DNA of 64,000 bases from assembly GCF_042678145.1 (NCBI RefSeq), contig NZ_JBHUDG010000018.1, positions 105,564-169,563 of the forward strand. The letters run 5' to 3'. The number at the start of each line of letters is the position of its first letter. The first letter of the stretch is position 1. Source of the stretch: Pseudopedobacter beijingensis. Lineage in GTDB: Bacteria > Bacteroidota > Bacteroidia > Sphingobacteriales > Sphingobacteriaceae. This document shows positions 1 to 8,869 of this stretch, one piece after another. The translations under genes were made by a program, and so were the position numbers. Under the pieces are notes generated by a model. It had not been told where the DNA came from. It worked only from the letters and a program-made list of their open reading frames with translations, and made no database searches.

Positions 1-165
1 TTTATTTCGGGGGTAATTTTCCTTAGCAATGGCAATTAATTTTTCCATATACAGATAAGAGAAATCCGAAATCATACTTTCCTGAGCAAAAGAATGCTTA
101 GGTATATACAATAATGACAAAAGAATAACGAACAAAAAGTGCAAAGCTTTTTTAAAAGAGCTCAT
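1..165 (-). CDS. Exported protein, N-terminal fragment (possible TolC-family outer membrane protein)
   Basis: An open frame starts with ATG at 165 and runs leftward off the window edge, giving 55 residues. It begins with a basic n-region, a long hydrophobic stretch and a typical Bacteroidota cleavage context (HSFAQ), so the protein is exported. The mature part contains YMEKLIAIAKENYPRNK, which resembles the first helix of TolC-like efflux proteins of this phylum. That assignment rests on a short stretch and is tentative. It is divergent from the secretion cluster that starts at 611. Confidence 0.55.
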   Translation of the reverse strand, partial: MSSFKKALHFLFVILLSLLYIPKHSFAQESMISDFSYLYMEKLIAIAKENYPRNK

Positions 166-553
166 AAATATTTTTACTTGTATAAAATGTATTCAAATAT
201 ATATTTTATAAGTGTAAGTAGAATACTAATATTATACCATAGCTATCTTTAATTGTTTTCAATTTATATAATTTTTATTAAGGTTTATTCAAATTTTATA
301 AGGATGCTTTATAGATAGTTCGTTATAGCCCCTATGAATTAGATATTTGTAAAATGTTTATTATGATGAGGGACTTTAAAATAAATGGGTTAAAAATAGC
401 ATCTGTGTATAAATGGGTATTTTTATACGTTGTTGGGTAAAATAATTCCCGTTAATGTTGTTTTTGTTATTAAGGAAGAATTACTTAAATAAAAAAAAAT
501 ATGTTTATTTGCCATAACACTATCATGTAATGGAATTAAAAGACTTATGGCTT

Positions 554-561
554 TATTTTTG
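554..561 (+). promoter_or_regulatory. Bacteroidota -7 box for the 611 cluster
   Basis: TATTTTTG matches the TAnnTTTG consensus of the Bacteroidota housekeeping sigma factor. It lies about 50 bases before the start at 611. No good -33 element is visible. The rest of the 166-610 gap is very AT-rich and shows no other clear element; it must also hold the promoter of the leftward gene at 1-165. Confidence 0.5.
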
Positions 562-610
562 GTTGCCGGTTAGTGGTAAAAATCACTAATTCTTATTTAT
601 TTATAGTAAC

Positions 611-2908
611 ATGCTCAAGTTTTTACGAAATTTTATACCGCTTTTTCTAGTATTTTTCATCAGTAAGTCATTTGCTCAAATTTCTTCTTTTCCATACCAC
701 GAGTCATTTATGAACTCAACGGCTCCTGGAATTGTTTGTAAAGGGGGAGATATTCCTGCTACTGAAGGATATGCTTTTTTAAGAGCCGATGCTACTTCTC
801 CATACAATATGGACCCTAAAGCTAATGGAAGTGGGTATTTAAGGTTGACTAATAATAAACAATATCAAAAAGGATATATTTATAATGAAGATATCGTAAT
901 TCCTTCTCAAAACGGATTAAAAATAGAATTTGAGTATTATATATGGGGTGGAAACGGTGCAGATGGTATCTGTTTCTTTTTATATGATGCAGATGTTACT
1001 CCTAATTTTAGAATAGGCGGTTTTGGAGGATCTTTGGGATATGCCCAATACAAAAAAAATGATTTACCAACAGGTCCTGTTGAAGCCGATGGGGTAACCG
1101 GAGGTTATTTGGGAGTAGGTATTGATGTTTATGGATATTTTGCCAGAACTTATGAAGGAAGACAACCTTTTTTAGACGGAACCGAAGTGAACGCCCGACA
1201 AATGGGCTCTATAGCCATAAGAGGTAAAGGTAATGGGTTTGATTTAGCGAATGGTAAAAATCCTTTTGTAGCTGGTAATTATCCTTTATTAGCCTATAAA
1301 CAAACTTCTTCATTAAGCTCTCCTTTTACACTAGTGGGACCTAATAATGATCCTGACATTTCAGGAGCAAACCAAAAAACTAATTATGGGTACAGAAAGG
1401 CTCAGATTTTATTAGAGAGAAATGCAAATGGAGGATTTGATATTACGGTAAATATTTTACAAGGAGATCCATCCGGAACTTTAAAAGTACATAAGGTAAT
1501 AGAAAAATTTTCTTATAATGAACTGGCACCTGAGCGTTTAGCTTATGGTTTATCAGCAGCTTCGGGACAAAGTTATAATAATCATGATATCAGGAATTTA
1601 TCTATAGAATTACTAGCAGATAAACCTATAGGATATGCAGATTATGAAAAAACCCATACCAATGTTCCTAAGGATATTAATGTTTTGCAGAATGATCCTT
1701 CTAAAACTGTACCCGGTATTATTGTTATTGCAGATACAAACCCTGCTCATGGTACTGCGACAGTAAAAGATGAACATACAGGGATTATGACTTATACTCC
1801 TAATCCAGGTTTTAGCGGTAGAGACCAGTTTACTTATAAACTACAAGACCAGAATAAAATATCTAACCCTATTACAGTGACGGTAGATGTATTTCCTATA
1901 GGTTCTCCGGATTATGCTCAGACAGCCATTAATACACCTAAACAGATAGATGTAAAAGATAACGATTTATCAAAAACTGGAACTTCTGTCGTTATTTCTA
2001 CTCCACCTGCAAATGGTAATGTAACTGTAGATCCTGTTACGAATATAGTAACCTACACTCCTAATCCTAATTTTGAAGGAAAAGATACTTTTTATTATAT
2101 ACTTAAGACTCCGGATGGATTAGATTCGGATCCTATATTGGTAGAGGTTGATGTAAAAAAATCTGTTGCTCCATTATATCCTGCAAAAATAGGGTTGGCA
2201 AAAGCTTTAGTAAAGGTCGAGAAAAATGTTGATGGTAGTTTTACCTTATATTTTACATTTACGGCAGTTAATATAGGTCAGGTTACAGCAGATCAGTTGA
2301 CTCTAACAGATGATTTAGCTACTGTATTTGCATTAGCAAATTATAGTGTAAAAAGGGTTACAGCCACAGGAAGCTTAATCGCTAACCCGACATTTAACGG
2401 AAATTCAGATAAAAACCTGTTAAATCCAGGTAGTGTTTTAGGGCCTTCATCAAAAGAATTCGTTTATTTGGAAGTTATTGTTTCTATTAATAGAGATGAA
2501 GAATACTTTGAGAATTATGCCTTATTGCAAGGAAAATCTACAGATGACGGTTCTCCGGTAGAAGATGAATCTATAGATGGTTTTGCTCCAGACCCTTATG
2601 CTCCTGGAGTAAAAACACCTTTTAAACTTAAAAAAGGTGGCATATTTGTTCCGGAAGGCTTCTCACCTAATGGAGATGGCATTAATGATACTTTTGTTAT
2701 CGAAAACTCGGCAGGCTATACTATAGATTTAGAAGTTTATAATAGATGGGGAAATATTGTTTATAAATCCAAAAGCTATCAAAATGACTGGGCAGGAAAG
2801 TGTAACGAAGGGTTGTATATAGGTCAGGATGTGCCAACAGGAACCTATTATTATGTTGTTAAGATTAATAATGAGAAGAAGGTAGGCTTTATAACAATTA
2901 ACAGATAA
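611..2908 (+). CDS. Secreted adhesin-like protein with type-B T9SS C-terminal sorting domain
   Basis: This 765-residue protein has a signal peptide ending near FAQ at about residue 23. An N-terminal L-type-lectin-like beta-sandwich (about 25-335; WGGNGADGICFFLYDAD and GGYLGVGIDVYGYF) follows. Two cadherin/Ig-like repeats (about 340-515) both contain YTPNP and F-x-G-x-D-x-F-x-Y. A DUF11-like segment and a gliding-motility-associated C-terminal domain (about 675-765; FVPEGFSPNGDGINDTF, YNRWGNIVY, GTYYYVVKIN) complete it. That last domain is the type-B sorting signal for type IX secretion, so the protein should be exported to the surface. It is followed two bases later by a PorP/SprF gene, the usual partner of such substrates. 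The natural ligand is unknown. Confidence 0.85.
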   Translation: MLKFLRNFIPLFLVFFISKSFAQISSFPYHESFMNSTAPGIVCKGGDIPATEGYAFLRADATSPYNMDPKANGSGYLRLTNNKQYQKGYIYNEDIVIPSQNGLKIEFEYYIWGGNGADGICFFLYDADVTPNFRIGGFGGSLGYAQYKKNDLPTGPVEADGVTGGYLGVGIDVYGYFARTYEGRQPFLDGTEVNARQMGSIAIRGKGNGFDLANGKNPFVAGNYPLLAYKQTSSLSSPFTLVGPNNDPDISGANQKTNYGYRKAQILLERNANGGFDITVNILQGDPSGTLKVHKVIEKFSYNELAPERLAYGLSAASGQSYNNHDIRNLSIELLADKPIGYADYEKTHTNVPKDINVLQNDPSKTVPGIIVIADTNPAHGTATVKDEHTGIMTYTPNPGFSGRDQFTYKLQDQNKISNPITVTVDVFPIGSPDYAQTAINTPKQIDVKDNDLSKTGTSVVISTPPANGNVTVDPVTNIVTYTPNPNFEGKDTFYYILKTPDGLDSDPILVEVDVKKSVAPLYPAKIGLAKALVKVEKNVDGSFTLYFTFTAVNIGQVTADQLTLTDDLATVFALANYSVKRVTATGSLIANPTFNGNSDKNLLNPGSVLGPSSKEFVYLEVIVSINRDEEYFENYALLQGKSTDDGSPVEDESIDGFAPDPYAPGVKTPFKLKKGGIFVPEGFSPNGDGINDTFVIENSAGYTIDLEVYNRWGNIVYKSKSYQNDWAGKCNEGLYIGQDVPTGTYYYVVKINNEKKVGFITINR

Positions 2909-2910
2909 AA

Positions 2911-3846
2911 ATGAGAACGAATAAATTAATAATACTAGCTGTTTTACTGCTGTCAATTGTTTATAAGGTGAATGCCCAGCAAGCAGCCATGTATTCACAG
3001 TATATGTTTAATACATTGGCTATAAACCCGGCCTACGCGGGTAGTCGTAACGTAACATCTGCTACTGCTTTATACAGACATCAATGGACAGGGATAGAAG
3101 GAGCACCAAAAACTGCTACTTTTACTATAGATGCACCATTGGATCAGAAACGAATGGGAATTGGCTTTCAAGCTTATTCAGATAAAGCCGGAATTATTAA
3201 AAATAATGGGGTAGCATTAAGCTATGCTTATCGAATAAGAATGGATAAAGGTACATTGGCGTTTGGTATGCAGGCAGGAGCCAGTCAATATCAGGCAGAT
3301 TTTACTTCGGTTAGTCTTAGTCAGACCAGTAATACAATAGATCCTGCTTTTGCTAATAATGTAGACAAACTGCTTTTTGATTTGGGAGCTGGTTTATATT
3401 ATAATTCCGATAAATTCTATGTGGGATTAGCAGGTATGGGATTATTAAAAAATCGTTTTACAAGTTACGAATCGGCTGGAGTTAAGTTCGGTAGCAGAGA
3501 AGAAGTTCACCTGTTTTTATCTTCAGGAGTTGTTTTGCCTCTGAATGAAGATTTTAAATTAAAACCCTCTATTTTAATTAAAGGAGTTAAAGGTGCACCC
3601 ATAGAAGGGGATATTAATGCAACTCTATGGATTAAAGATGTTATTGCAGTTGGAGCACAATATAGAACCAGTGCAGATTTAGCAGGTATGCTGGAAATAC
3701 AGGCTACGCCACAAATTCGTATAGGTTATAGTTATGATTATAGTACTACGCAGCTGAGAAATTATAATTCTGGAAGCCATGAGATTATGTTGCGCTACGA
3801 GTTTGGCTTCAACAGTAATAAATTTTTATCACCTAGATACTTTTAG
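2911..3846 (+). CDS. PorP/SprF family type IX secretion system membrane protein
   Basis: This 311-residue protein starts with a signal peptide (ending around VNAQQ) and the family hallmark AAMYSQYMFNTLAINPAYAGSR. It then has repeated amphipathic strands typical of the PorP/SprF outer-membrane beta-barrel (YRHQWTGIEGAPKT, RIGYSYDYSTTQL). In Flavobacterium, SprF-type proteins are needed for secretion or attachment of an adjacent type-B CTD substrate. The gene lies between such a substrate (2 bases upstream) and an OmpA-family gene (9 bases downstream), so the three are almost certainly one transcript and one functional unit. Length and C-terminus are normal for the family. Confidence 0.92.
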   Translation: MRTNKLIILAVLLLSIVYKVNAQQAAMYSQYMFNTLAINPAYAGSRNVTSATALYRHQWTGIEGAPKTATFTIDAPLDQKRMGIGFQAYSDKAGIIKNNGVALSYAYRIRMDKGTLAFGMQAGASQYQADFTSVSLSQTSNTIDPAFANNVDKLLFDLGAGLYYNSDKFYVGLAGMGLLKNRFTSYESAGVKFGSREEVHLFLSSGVVLPLNEDFKLKPSILIKGVKGAPIEGDINATLWIKDVIAVGAQYRTSADLAGMLEIQATPQIRIGYSYDYSTTQLRNYNSGSHEIMLRYEFGFNSNKFLSPRYF

Positions 3847-3855
3847 ACGTTTATA

Positions 3856-5985
3856 ATGAGATTGAAGATATTTATACTAACTTTTGCCCTTTTTAGTTTT
3901 AGTGCTTTTACTATAAATGCCGCTGATAAAACTAAGGACAGAGATATGAAAAAAGCAGTTGCGGCATTTAACTCATTAAGTTATGCTTCTGCTATAAAGC
4001 TTTTTAGGCCCATCGTAGAAAAAGATACAGCCAATGTAGAAGCATTGGAGAAACTGGCTTATAGCTATAAAATGGTAAAAAATTACGATCAGGCTTTGGA
4101 TGCTTATGCTAGATTGGTAAAAAAGACACCTGCAAAAGCTGAATGGAAACTCTATTATGCTGAGGCCTTAGCGAATAATCAACAATATGAGAAATCTGTT
4201 AATGTTTATCGTGATTATTTAAAATCAGTACCCAAAGAAAAAAGAGCATCTTCTTTTGTAAATGCTAACCTAAAGTCATTTGAAGAAAATAGAGGAAGTT
4301 GGGGAATTTATTTTACCAATTTAAATACTTTGAGTTCAGAGTATGCTCCGTCTTATTATAAAAATGGACTTATTTTTAGTAGTAACCGTTTAAGAAATAA
4401 AAATACAAAAAGAGTTTTCTCCTGGGATAATACACCTTTTTCTGATTTGTATGTTGTAGAGAAATTAAGTGATATTAAGCACTTAAATGCAGATAGTGTA
4501 CTCTCCAGTTTATCGGCTAAAGGAAACAAACCTTATAAATTTAACGATGATGACACCGAAGCTACTAGTAACGACAGCAAGGTTCTGGGAATATATAATC
4601 CATCTTTAGAGAGAGATAGTTTAGCTTTAACCATAGGAAAAGATCTTCCCGTTAAATTATTACAAGGAAAAGTAAATACAAAATATCATGAAGGTGCATC
4701 TGCATCTTTTCCAGATGGCACAATCATCTTTACAAGAAACAATTTTTTTAAGGGTACAAAAAGAAAAAGCACTGATGGTACCAATAAGTTGAAAATGTAC
4801 ATTGCCAGCGGAAATGACTTAAGCAAAATTGTTGAGTTTCCTTATAATAGTGACGAATATTCTGTTGGACATCCTGCATTAAGTAAAGACGGAAATATTT
4901 TAGTTTTTGCATCAGATATGCCTGGAGGTTATGGAGGAAGTGATTTGTACTATAGTGTAAAATCAGGAAATGGAAAATGGACAAGACCAGTCAATATGGG
5001 CAAAGTCATCAATACGGAAGGAGATGAAATGTTTCCTTTTCTGGATGCTGAGAACAAACTGTATTTTTCTTCGACCGGACATGCAGGTTTAGGTGGACTG
5101 GATATTTTTGAGGTCATGTTGCGTGATATGAAACCAACTTACGAACCAAAAAATATGGGAATTCCTATCAATTCGCCAGAGGATGATTTTGCATTGATTA
5201 AAGATGCTGCCGGAAGGGAAGGGTTTTTTAGTTCTAACAGATCTGGAAATGATGATATTTATTCTTTTAAAAGAAGTACACATCGTATAATTTTAAAGGG
5301 AGTGGTAAGAGATGGTAAAATGGGAATTCCATTACCAGGCTCAAGGATATTATTAAGACACCTAGATGGTGTAGATACTATAAGAGTGGGAGCTAAAGGC
5401 GAATTTGAGAAAGAGCTTGCTAAAGAAACTGATTACGAGTTAACGGCTCAGAAATTAGATTATGTAAGCCAAAGAGCATTTACTACATCTGTGGGGATTA
5501 ATAAAGACTCTACTATCATTGTAAATATTAATCTGTATAAAACAGAATCTAATCAGGAGTGGGTAATTAACAATTGCGAAACACTGAAAGCAAAATTCAA
5601 TTTAGAAAATATTCATTACGATCTGGATAAATCGGATATCCGCCCAGATGCCAGACCAGCTTTAGATCATATTGCATCTTTGATGAGTCAGCATCCTGAA
5701 CTTTCTATCATTACGTCCAGTCACTGTGATAGTAGGGCTTCGTCTGAGTATAATAGGTTACTTTCAATAAGAAGGGGAAATTCTGCTAAAGCTTATCTGG
5801 TATCAAAAGGTATTAGTGCCAGTAGAATAAAGGTTGAGTATTACGGAAAAACACGTTTAACTAACCGCTGTTATGATGGAGTAATGTGTTCAGAAGAAGA
5901 GCAGCAGATGAATAGAAGAACCGAATTTGAAGTGGTATTAAATGGAGTGAATTTAACACAGTTGGATTGCGATTCTAAACTTTAA
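3856..5985 (+). CDS. OmpA-family protein with TPR and beta-propeller (PorE-like)
   Basis: This 709-residue protein has a signal peptide (to about residue 23), TPR-like helices (about 30-140; YKMVKNYDQALDAYARLVKK) and a PD40/WD40-like propeller (about 150-470; repeated LYFSSTGHAGLGGLDIFE-type blades). A carboxypeptidase-regulatory-like beta domain (about 475-555) and a C-terminal OmpA peptidoglycan-binding domain (about 575-700; NIHYDLDKSDIRPDARPALD, NRRTEFEV) follow. This order is that of PorE of the type IX secretion system and its many paralogues encoded beside PorP/SprF. It should sit in the periplasm and tether the PorP-like barrel to the cell wall. It is probably a paralogue dedicated to this substrate rather than the core PorE; that distinction is inference. 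Confidence 0.9.
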   Translation: MRLKIFILTFALFSFSAFTINAADKTKDRDMKKAVAAFNSLSYASAIKLFRPIVEKDTANVEALEKLAYSYKMVKNYDQALDAYARLVKKTPAKAEWKLYYAEALANNQQYEKSVNVYRDYLKSVPKEKRASSFVNANLKSFEENRGSWGIYFTNLNTLSSEYAPSYYKNGLIFSSNRLRNKNTKRVFSWDNTPFSDLYVVEKLSDIKHLNADSVLSSLSAKGNKPYKFNDDDTEATSNDSKVLGIYNPSLERDSLALTIGKDLPVKLLQGKVNTKYHEGASASFPDGTIIFTRNNFFKGTKRKSTDGTNKLKMYIASGNDLSKIVEFPYNSDEYSVGHPALSKDGNILVFASDMPGGYGGSDLYYSVKSGNGKWTRPVNMGKVINTEGDEMFPFLDAENKLYFSSTGHAGLGGLDIFEVMLRDMKPTYEPKNMGIPINSPEDDFALIKDAAGREGFFSSNRSGNDDIYSFKRSTHRIILKGVVRDGKMGIPLPGSRILLRHLDGVDTIRVGAKGEFEKELAKETDYELTAQKLDYVSQRAFTTSVGINKDSTIIVNINLYKTESNQEWVINNCETLKAKFNLENIHYDLDKSDIRPDARPALDHIASLMSQHPELSIITSSHCDSRASSEYNRLLSIRRGNSAKAYLVSKGISASRIKVEYYGKTRLTNRCYDGVMCSEEEQQMNRRTEFEVVLNGVNLTQLDCDSKL

Positions 5986-6012
5986 AATTATCTGATCAAA
6001 TTATAAATTGAG

Positions 6013-6040
6013 AAAGGCTATCTGTTCAGATAGCCTTTTC
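6013..6040 (+). terminator. Rho-independent terminator of the secretion cluster
   Basis: An 11-bp perfect stem (6013-6023 with 6028-6038) and a GTTC loop are followed by TTTTCATTTTATT. It lies 28 bases after the OmpA-family stop codon and, with its A-rich 5' flank, may also serve the convergent gene ending at 6091. Confidence 0.8.
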
Positions 6041-6090
6041 ATTTTATTAGGGAAATCACAAAAACTACTTATGAGTAGTTCTATGATTTA

Positions 6091-6990
6091 TTACCAAAGT
6101 TTTTCCGGATAAACTCCTTCTGCTATAAGCTTGTTAATATTGTTTTGTACAATAGGTTTATCTTCAATAAAAGTAACGCCAAACCATTTCTCGTCTGTAG
6201 GTATTACTTTAAAAGTAGCTTCGTTATTTTCTACAAGATAATCAGCCACAGAAGGGATATAAAACTCTGCTTTTGGATTGGATTCGTTTTTGGCTGCAAA
6301 ATCTACAAAAAGCTCTTCAATAGTAGAAAAAACATCGGGTGTAAAACCCCAGCAATTCATAGATACAGGATTGTCTGCAGATAATTCAGACTTTTCTCCT
6401 GCTTCTTCATAGTATACTTTTCCATCCTCACGAAATACTTTAGTACGCTCTACTATAGAAGAAAGAAAGCCATTTGGATCACTCTGGCATACACCTCTGG
6501 AAACCGAACCGTTTTCGGATAAGGTATTACCAATTTTATATCCTACTAAGCAGTATTTGTTTTTTGCCGATTCATCATTCAGGAAGTTCACCATTTTTTT
6601 AAATGCATCATAACCATAGTAGTCATCGGCATTAATTACGCAAAAAGGTTCGCTTATCTGGTTTTTAGCTTCTAAGACAGCATGACCAGTTCCCCATGGT
6701 TTTTCACGGTATATTTCTTTATCAATTCCATATTTAGTAAGGTCAAAATTCTGGAAAACATAATCAGTTTCAACTTTTCCTTCAAGTTTCTTATCAAAAA
6801 TAGCTTTGAAATTATCTTTGAATTCTTCTTTAATAATAAAGGTTATTTTTCCAAATCCGGCTTTAATGGCATCATAAATAGAATAGTCTATAATTGTTTC
6901 TCCGTTAGGCCCAAAGCCGTCTATTTGTTTCATACTTCCATAACGACTCGCCATTCCCGCCGCTAAGATTAATAATGTTGGTTTTTTCAT
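6091..6990 (-). CDS. Sugar nucleotidyltransferase family protein
   Basis: The 299-residue product opens with LLILAAGMASRYGSMKQI, a form of the nucleotide-binding signature L-A-A-G-x-G-(T/S)-R of the NTP-transferase fold. It also has a metal-binding INADDYYG motif near residue 120, where the Asp pair would coordinate magnesium. The length and lack of an added domain suggest a stand-alone GlmU/RmlA-like pyrophosphorylase. The substrate cannot be read from the sequence: there are no sugar-modifying genes beside it. It is transcribed leftward, alone, with a 110-base gap to the next leftward gene. Confidence 0.8.
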   Translation of the reverse strand: MKKPTLLILAAGMASRYGSMKQIDGFGPNGETIIDYSIYDAIKAGFGKITFIIKEEFKDNFKAIFDKKLEGKVETDYVFQNFDLTKYGIDKEIYREKPWGTGHAVLEAKNQISEPFCVINADDYYGYDAFKKMVNFLNDESAKNKYCLVGYKIGNTLSENGSVSRGVCQSDPNGFLSSIVERTKVFREDGKVYYEEAGEKSELSADNPVSMNCWGFTPDVFSTIEELFVDFAAKNESNPKAEFYIPSVADYLVENNEATFKVIPTDEKWFGVTFIEDKPIVQNNINKLIAEGVYPEKLW

Positions 6991-7100
6991 TTAATACCCG
7001 GTATTCGTCTTTTTCCTGCAGATAAAAATTTTGGTAAAGTAACTAAAAAAATATGACTTAGCGTACGTCTAAAATCACAGTATTTCAATGAATTTATAAT

Positions 7101-8651
7101 CTAAAAGCCAAAGAAAGATCCGCCAGATTTACCTCTAGGTTTTTTACCACCAATCATTCCAAAAATTCCCCGAACGATTTCTCTTCCTATTTGTTTGGTT
7201 ATAGATGCGTCCATTACTTTCTCGAAAGTACTTTTTTCTATCCGCGTAGTGCTACGAGTAACCGTTACAGTAGTTTGATTTCCTTCTATCTTGCTTTTTG
7301 CTTCAATTCGTTCTACCAGAATTTCATAAGCACTCCTAGGGTCAATAGTTTCCTGATATTTTCTGTATAGATCTGAATTGTCCATTAGTTTCTGACATTC
7401 TGCATCGCTCATAGGGCCCATAACCGCTGTAGGTGGTATAAGGTGTACGGCAACTGTTTCGGTAGGCACACCTTTTTCGTTAAGTACTGTAATAATAGCT
7501 TCTCCTGTCCCTAAACTGGTAAGTACCTTGTCTATTTGATAAAAACCAGAAGAGGGGTAAGTTTTTACGGTTTTCTTTAAAGAATCTACATCGTTTGGTG
7601 TAAAGGCTCTTAAGGCATGCTGTACACGATTACCTAATTGTCCTAATACAGATTCAGGCACATCTGTAGCCGCTTGTGTACAAAAGAACACGCCAATGCC
7701 TTTAGATCTGATCAGACGTATCACTTGTTCTATTTGCTCTAAAAATGCTTTGCTAGAGTTTTTAAATAGTAAATGGGCCTCGTCAAAAAAGAATACTAAT
7801 TTAGGTTTATCTAAATCTCCTACTTCAGGCATATTATAAAAAAGTTCGGCTAGCAGGCTCAGCAGAAAAGTAGAATATAATGAAGGCTGATCTTGCACAT
7901 CTGAGATATTCAGAAGGCTTATAACACCTTTTCCATCGACCTTTTCAAATAAATCATGTATATCAAAAGAAGTCTCGCCAAACATTGGAGAAAGCCCCAT
8001 TTGTTCCAGTGCTACTATTTTACGCAAAATAGTACCCGATGTTGCTGTTGATATTTTGCCATAAGTATCTTTAATTTCCAGAGCACCATCACCTTCGGAT
8101 AAATAGCTTAATAGTTTCTTTAAATCTTTAAAATCTACCAAAGCCATTTTATTGTCATCGGCATATTTGAAAATGGCAGAGAGTACACCAACTTGAGTAT
8201 CATTAAGATCAAGGATTTTCCCCAGCATTACCGGACCAAATTCTGATACGGTGGCACGCATTTGAGCTCCTTTTTTGCCCGAAAGAGAATATAATTCTAT
8301 AGGAAAGCCAGTGGGTTTAAACTCTATATTTAATGCTTTAGCTCTTTCTTCTATTTTAGCATTGGTTTCTCCGGGTTGGTACAAACCAGATAAATCGCCC
8401 TTTACATCCAACATAAATACCGGAACGCCTGCATTAGACAATTGTTCTGCTATGAGTTGTAAAGTTCTTGTTTTTCCGGTTCCGGTGGCTCCAGCAATTA
8501 AACCGTGTCTGTTCATCATTTTTAACGACAAATTGACTTCAGCCTCTGATAATACTTTTCCATCGAGCATACCTGCACCAAGGTAAATGTATTCTCCTTT
8601 GGGGTTGTATGAGTTTTTAATCTTATCTATAAACTCTTGTTCTTTAATCAT
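7101..8651 (-). CDS. HerA-like/DUF853 P-loop ATPase (YjgR type)
   Basis: This 516-residue protein carries a Walker A motif GATGTGKT at residues 54-61 and a Walker B motif KLVFFFDEAHLLF at about 283-295. An arginine-rich stretch typical of the DUF853 family (RLIRSKGIGVFFCTQ) follows. DUF853 proteins are related to the HerA/VirB4 helicase-translocase ATPases but are not linked to NurA nuclease here, and their cellular role is not established. The C-terminus (GIFGMIGGKKPRGKSGG) is basic and glycine-rich as in YjgR. No neighbour suggests a function. Confidence 0.85.
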   Translation of the reverse strand: MIKEQEFIDKIKNSYNPKGEYIYLGAGMLDGKVLSEAEVNLSLKMMNRHGLIAGATGTGKTRTLQLIAEQLSNAGVPVFMLDVKGDLSGLYQPGETNAKIEERAKALNIEFKPTGFPIELYSLSGKKGAQMRATVSEFGPVMLGKILDLNDTQVGVLSAIFKYADDNKMALVDFKDLKKLLSYLSEGDGALEIKDTYGKISTATSGTILRKIVALEQMGLSPMFGETSFDIHDLFEKVDGKGVISLLNISDVQDQPSLYSTFLLSLLAELFYNMPEVGDLDKPKLVFFFDEAHLLFKNSSKAFLEQIEQVIRLIRSKGIGVFFCTQAATDVPESVLGQLGNRVQHALRAFTPNDVDSLKKTVKTYPSSGFYQIDKVLTSLGTGEAIITVLNEKGVPTETVAVHLIPPTAVMGPMSDAECQKLMDNSDLYRKYQETIDPRSAYEILVERIEAKSKIEGNQTTVTVTRSTTRIEKSTFEKVMDASITKQIGREIVRGIFGMIGGKKPRGKSGGSFFGF

Positions 8652-8869
8652 AATTAGAATTTATTTGATGTATAGTCTGATGTGTTTCAGCATATATACA
8701 AAATGTAATACTCGTTGTTTTTCTTAGATCCTGTTCAATATTCTGGCAATGTGTTGTATAAAAACATAAAACTTCTCTATTAGTTTCTACAACCTGAATA
8801 TTGATTTCTAATTTAGGAAAAATAAGAACAAGTTTGAATAGCTGGCTGAATCAAATGAGTTTTAAAACA
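8652..8869. other. Intergenic region without a recognised feature
   Basis: Some 218 AT-rich bases lie between two leftward genes. I see no ORF, strong hairpin or exact TAnnTTTG box that can be assigned with confidence. Confidence 0.4.

Noticed and set aside
7101..8651. HerA-NurA DNA-end processing or antiphage (SIR2-HerA-like) module
   Set aside because: The ATPase is of DUF853/YjgR type and neighbours are a nucleotidyltransferase and peptidases, with no nuclease or SIR2 gene.
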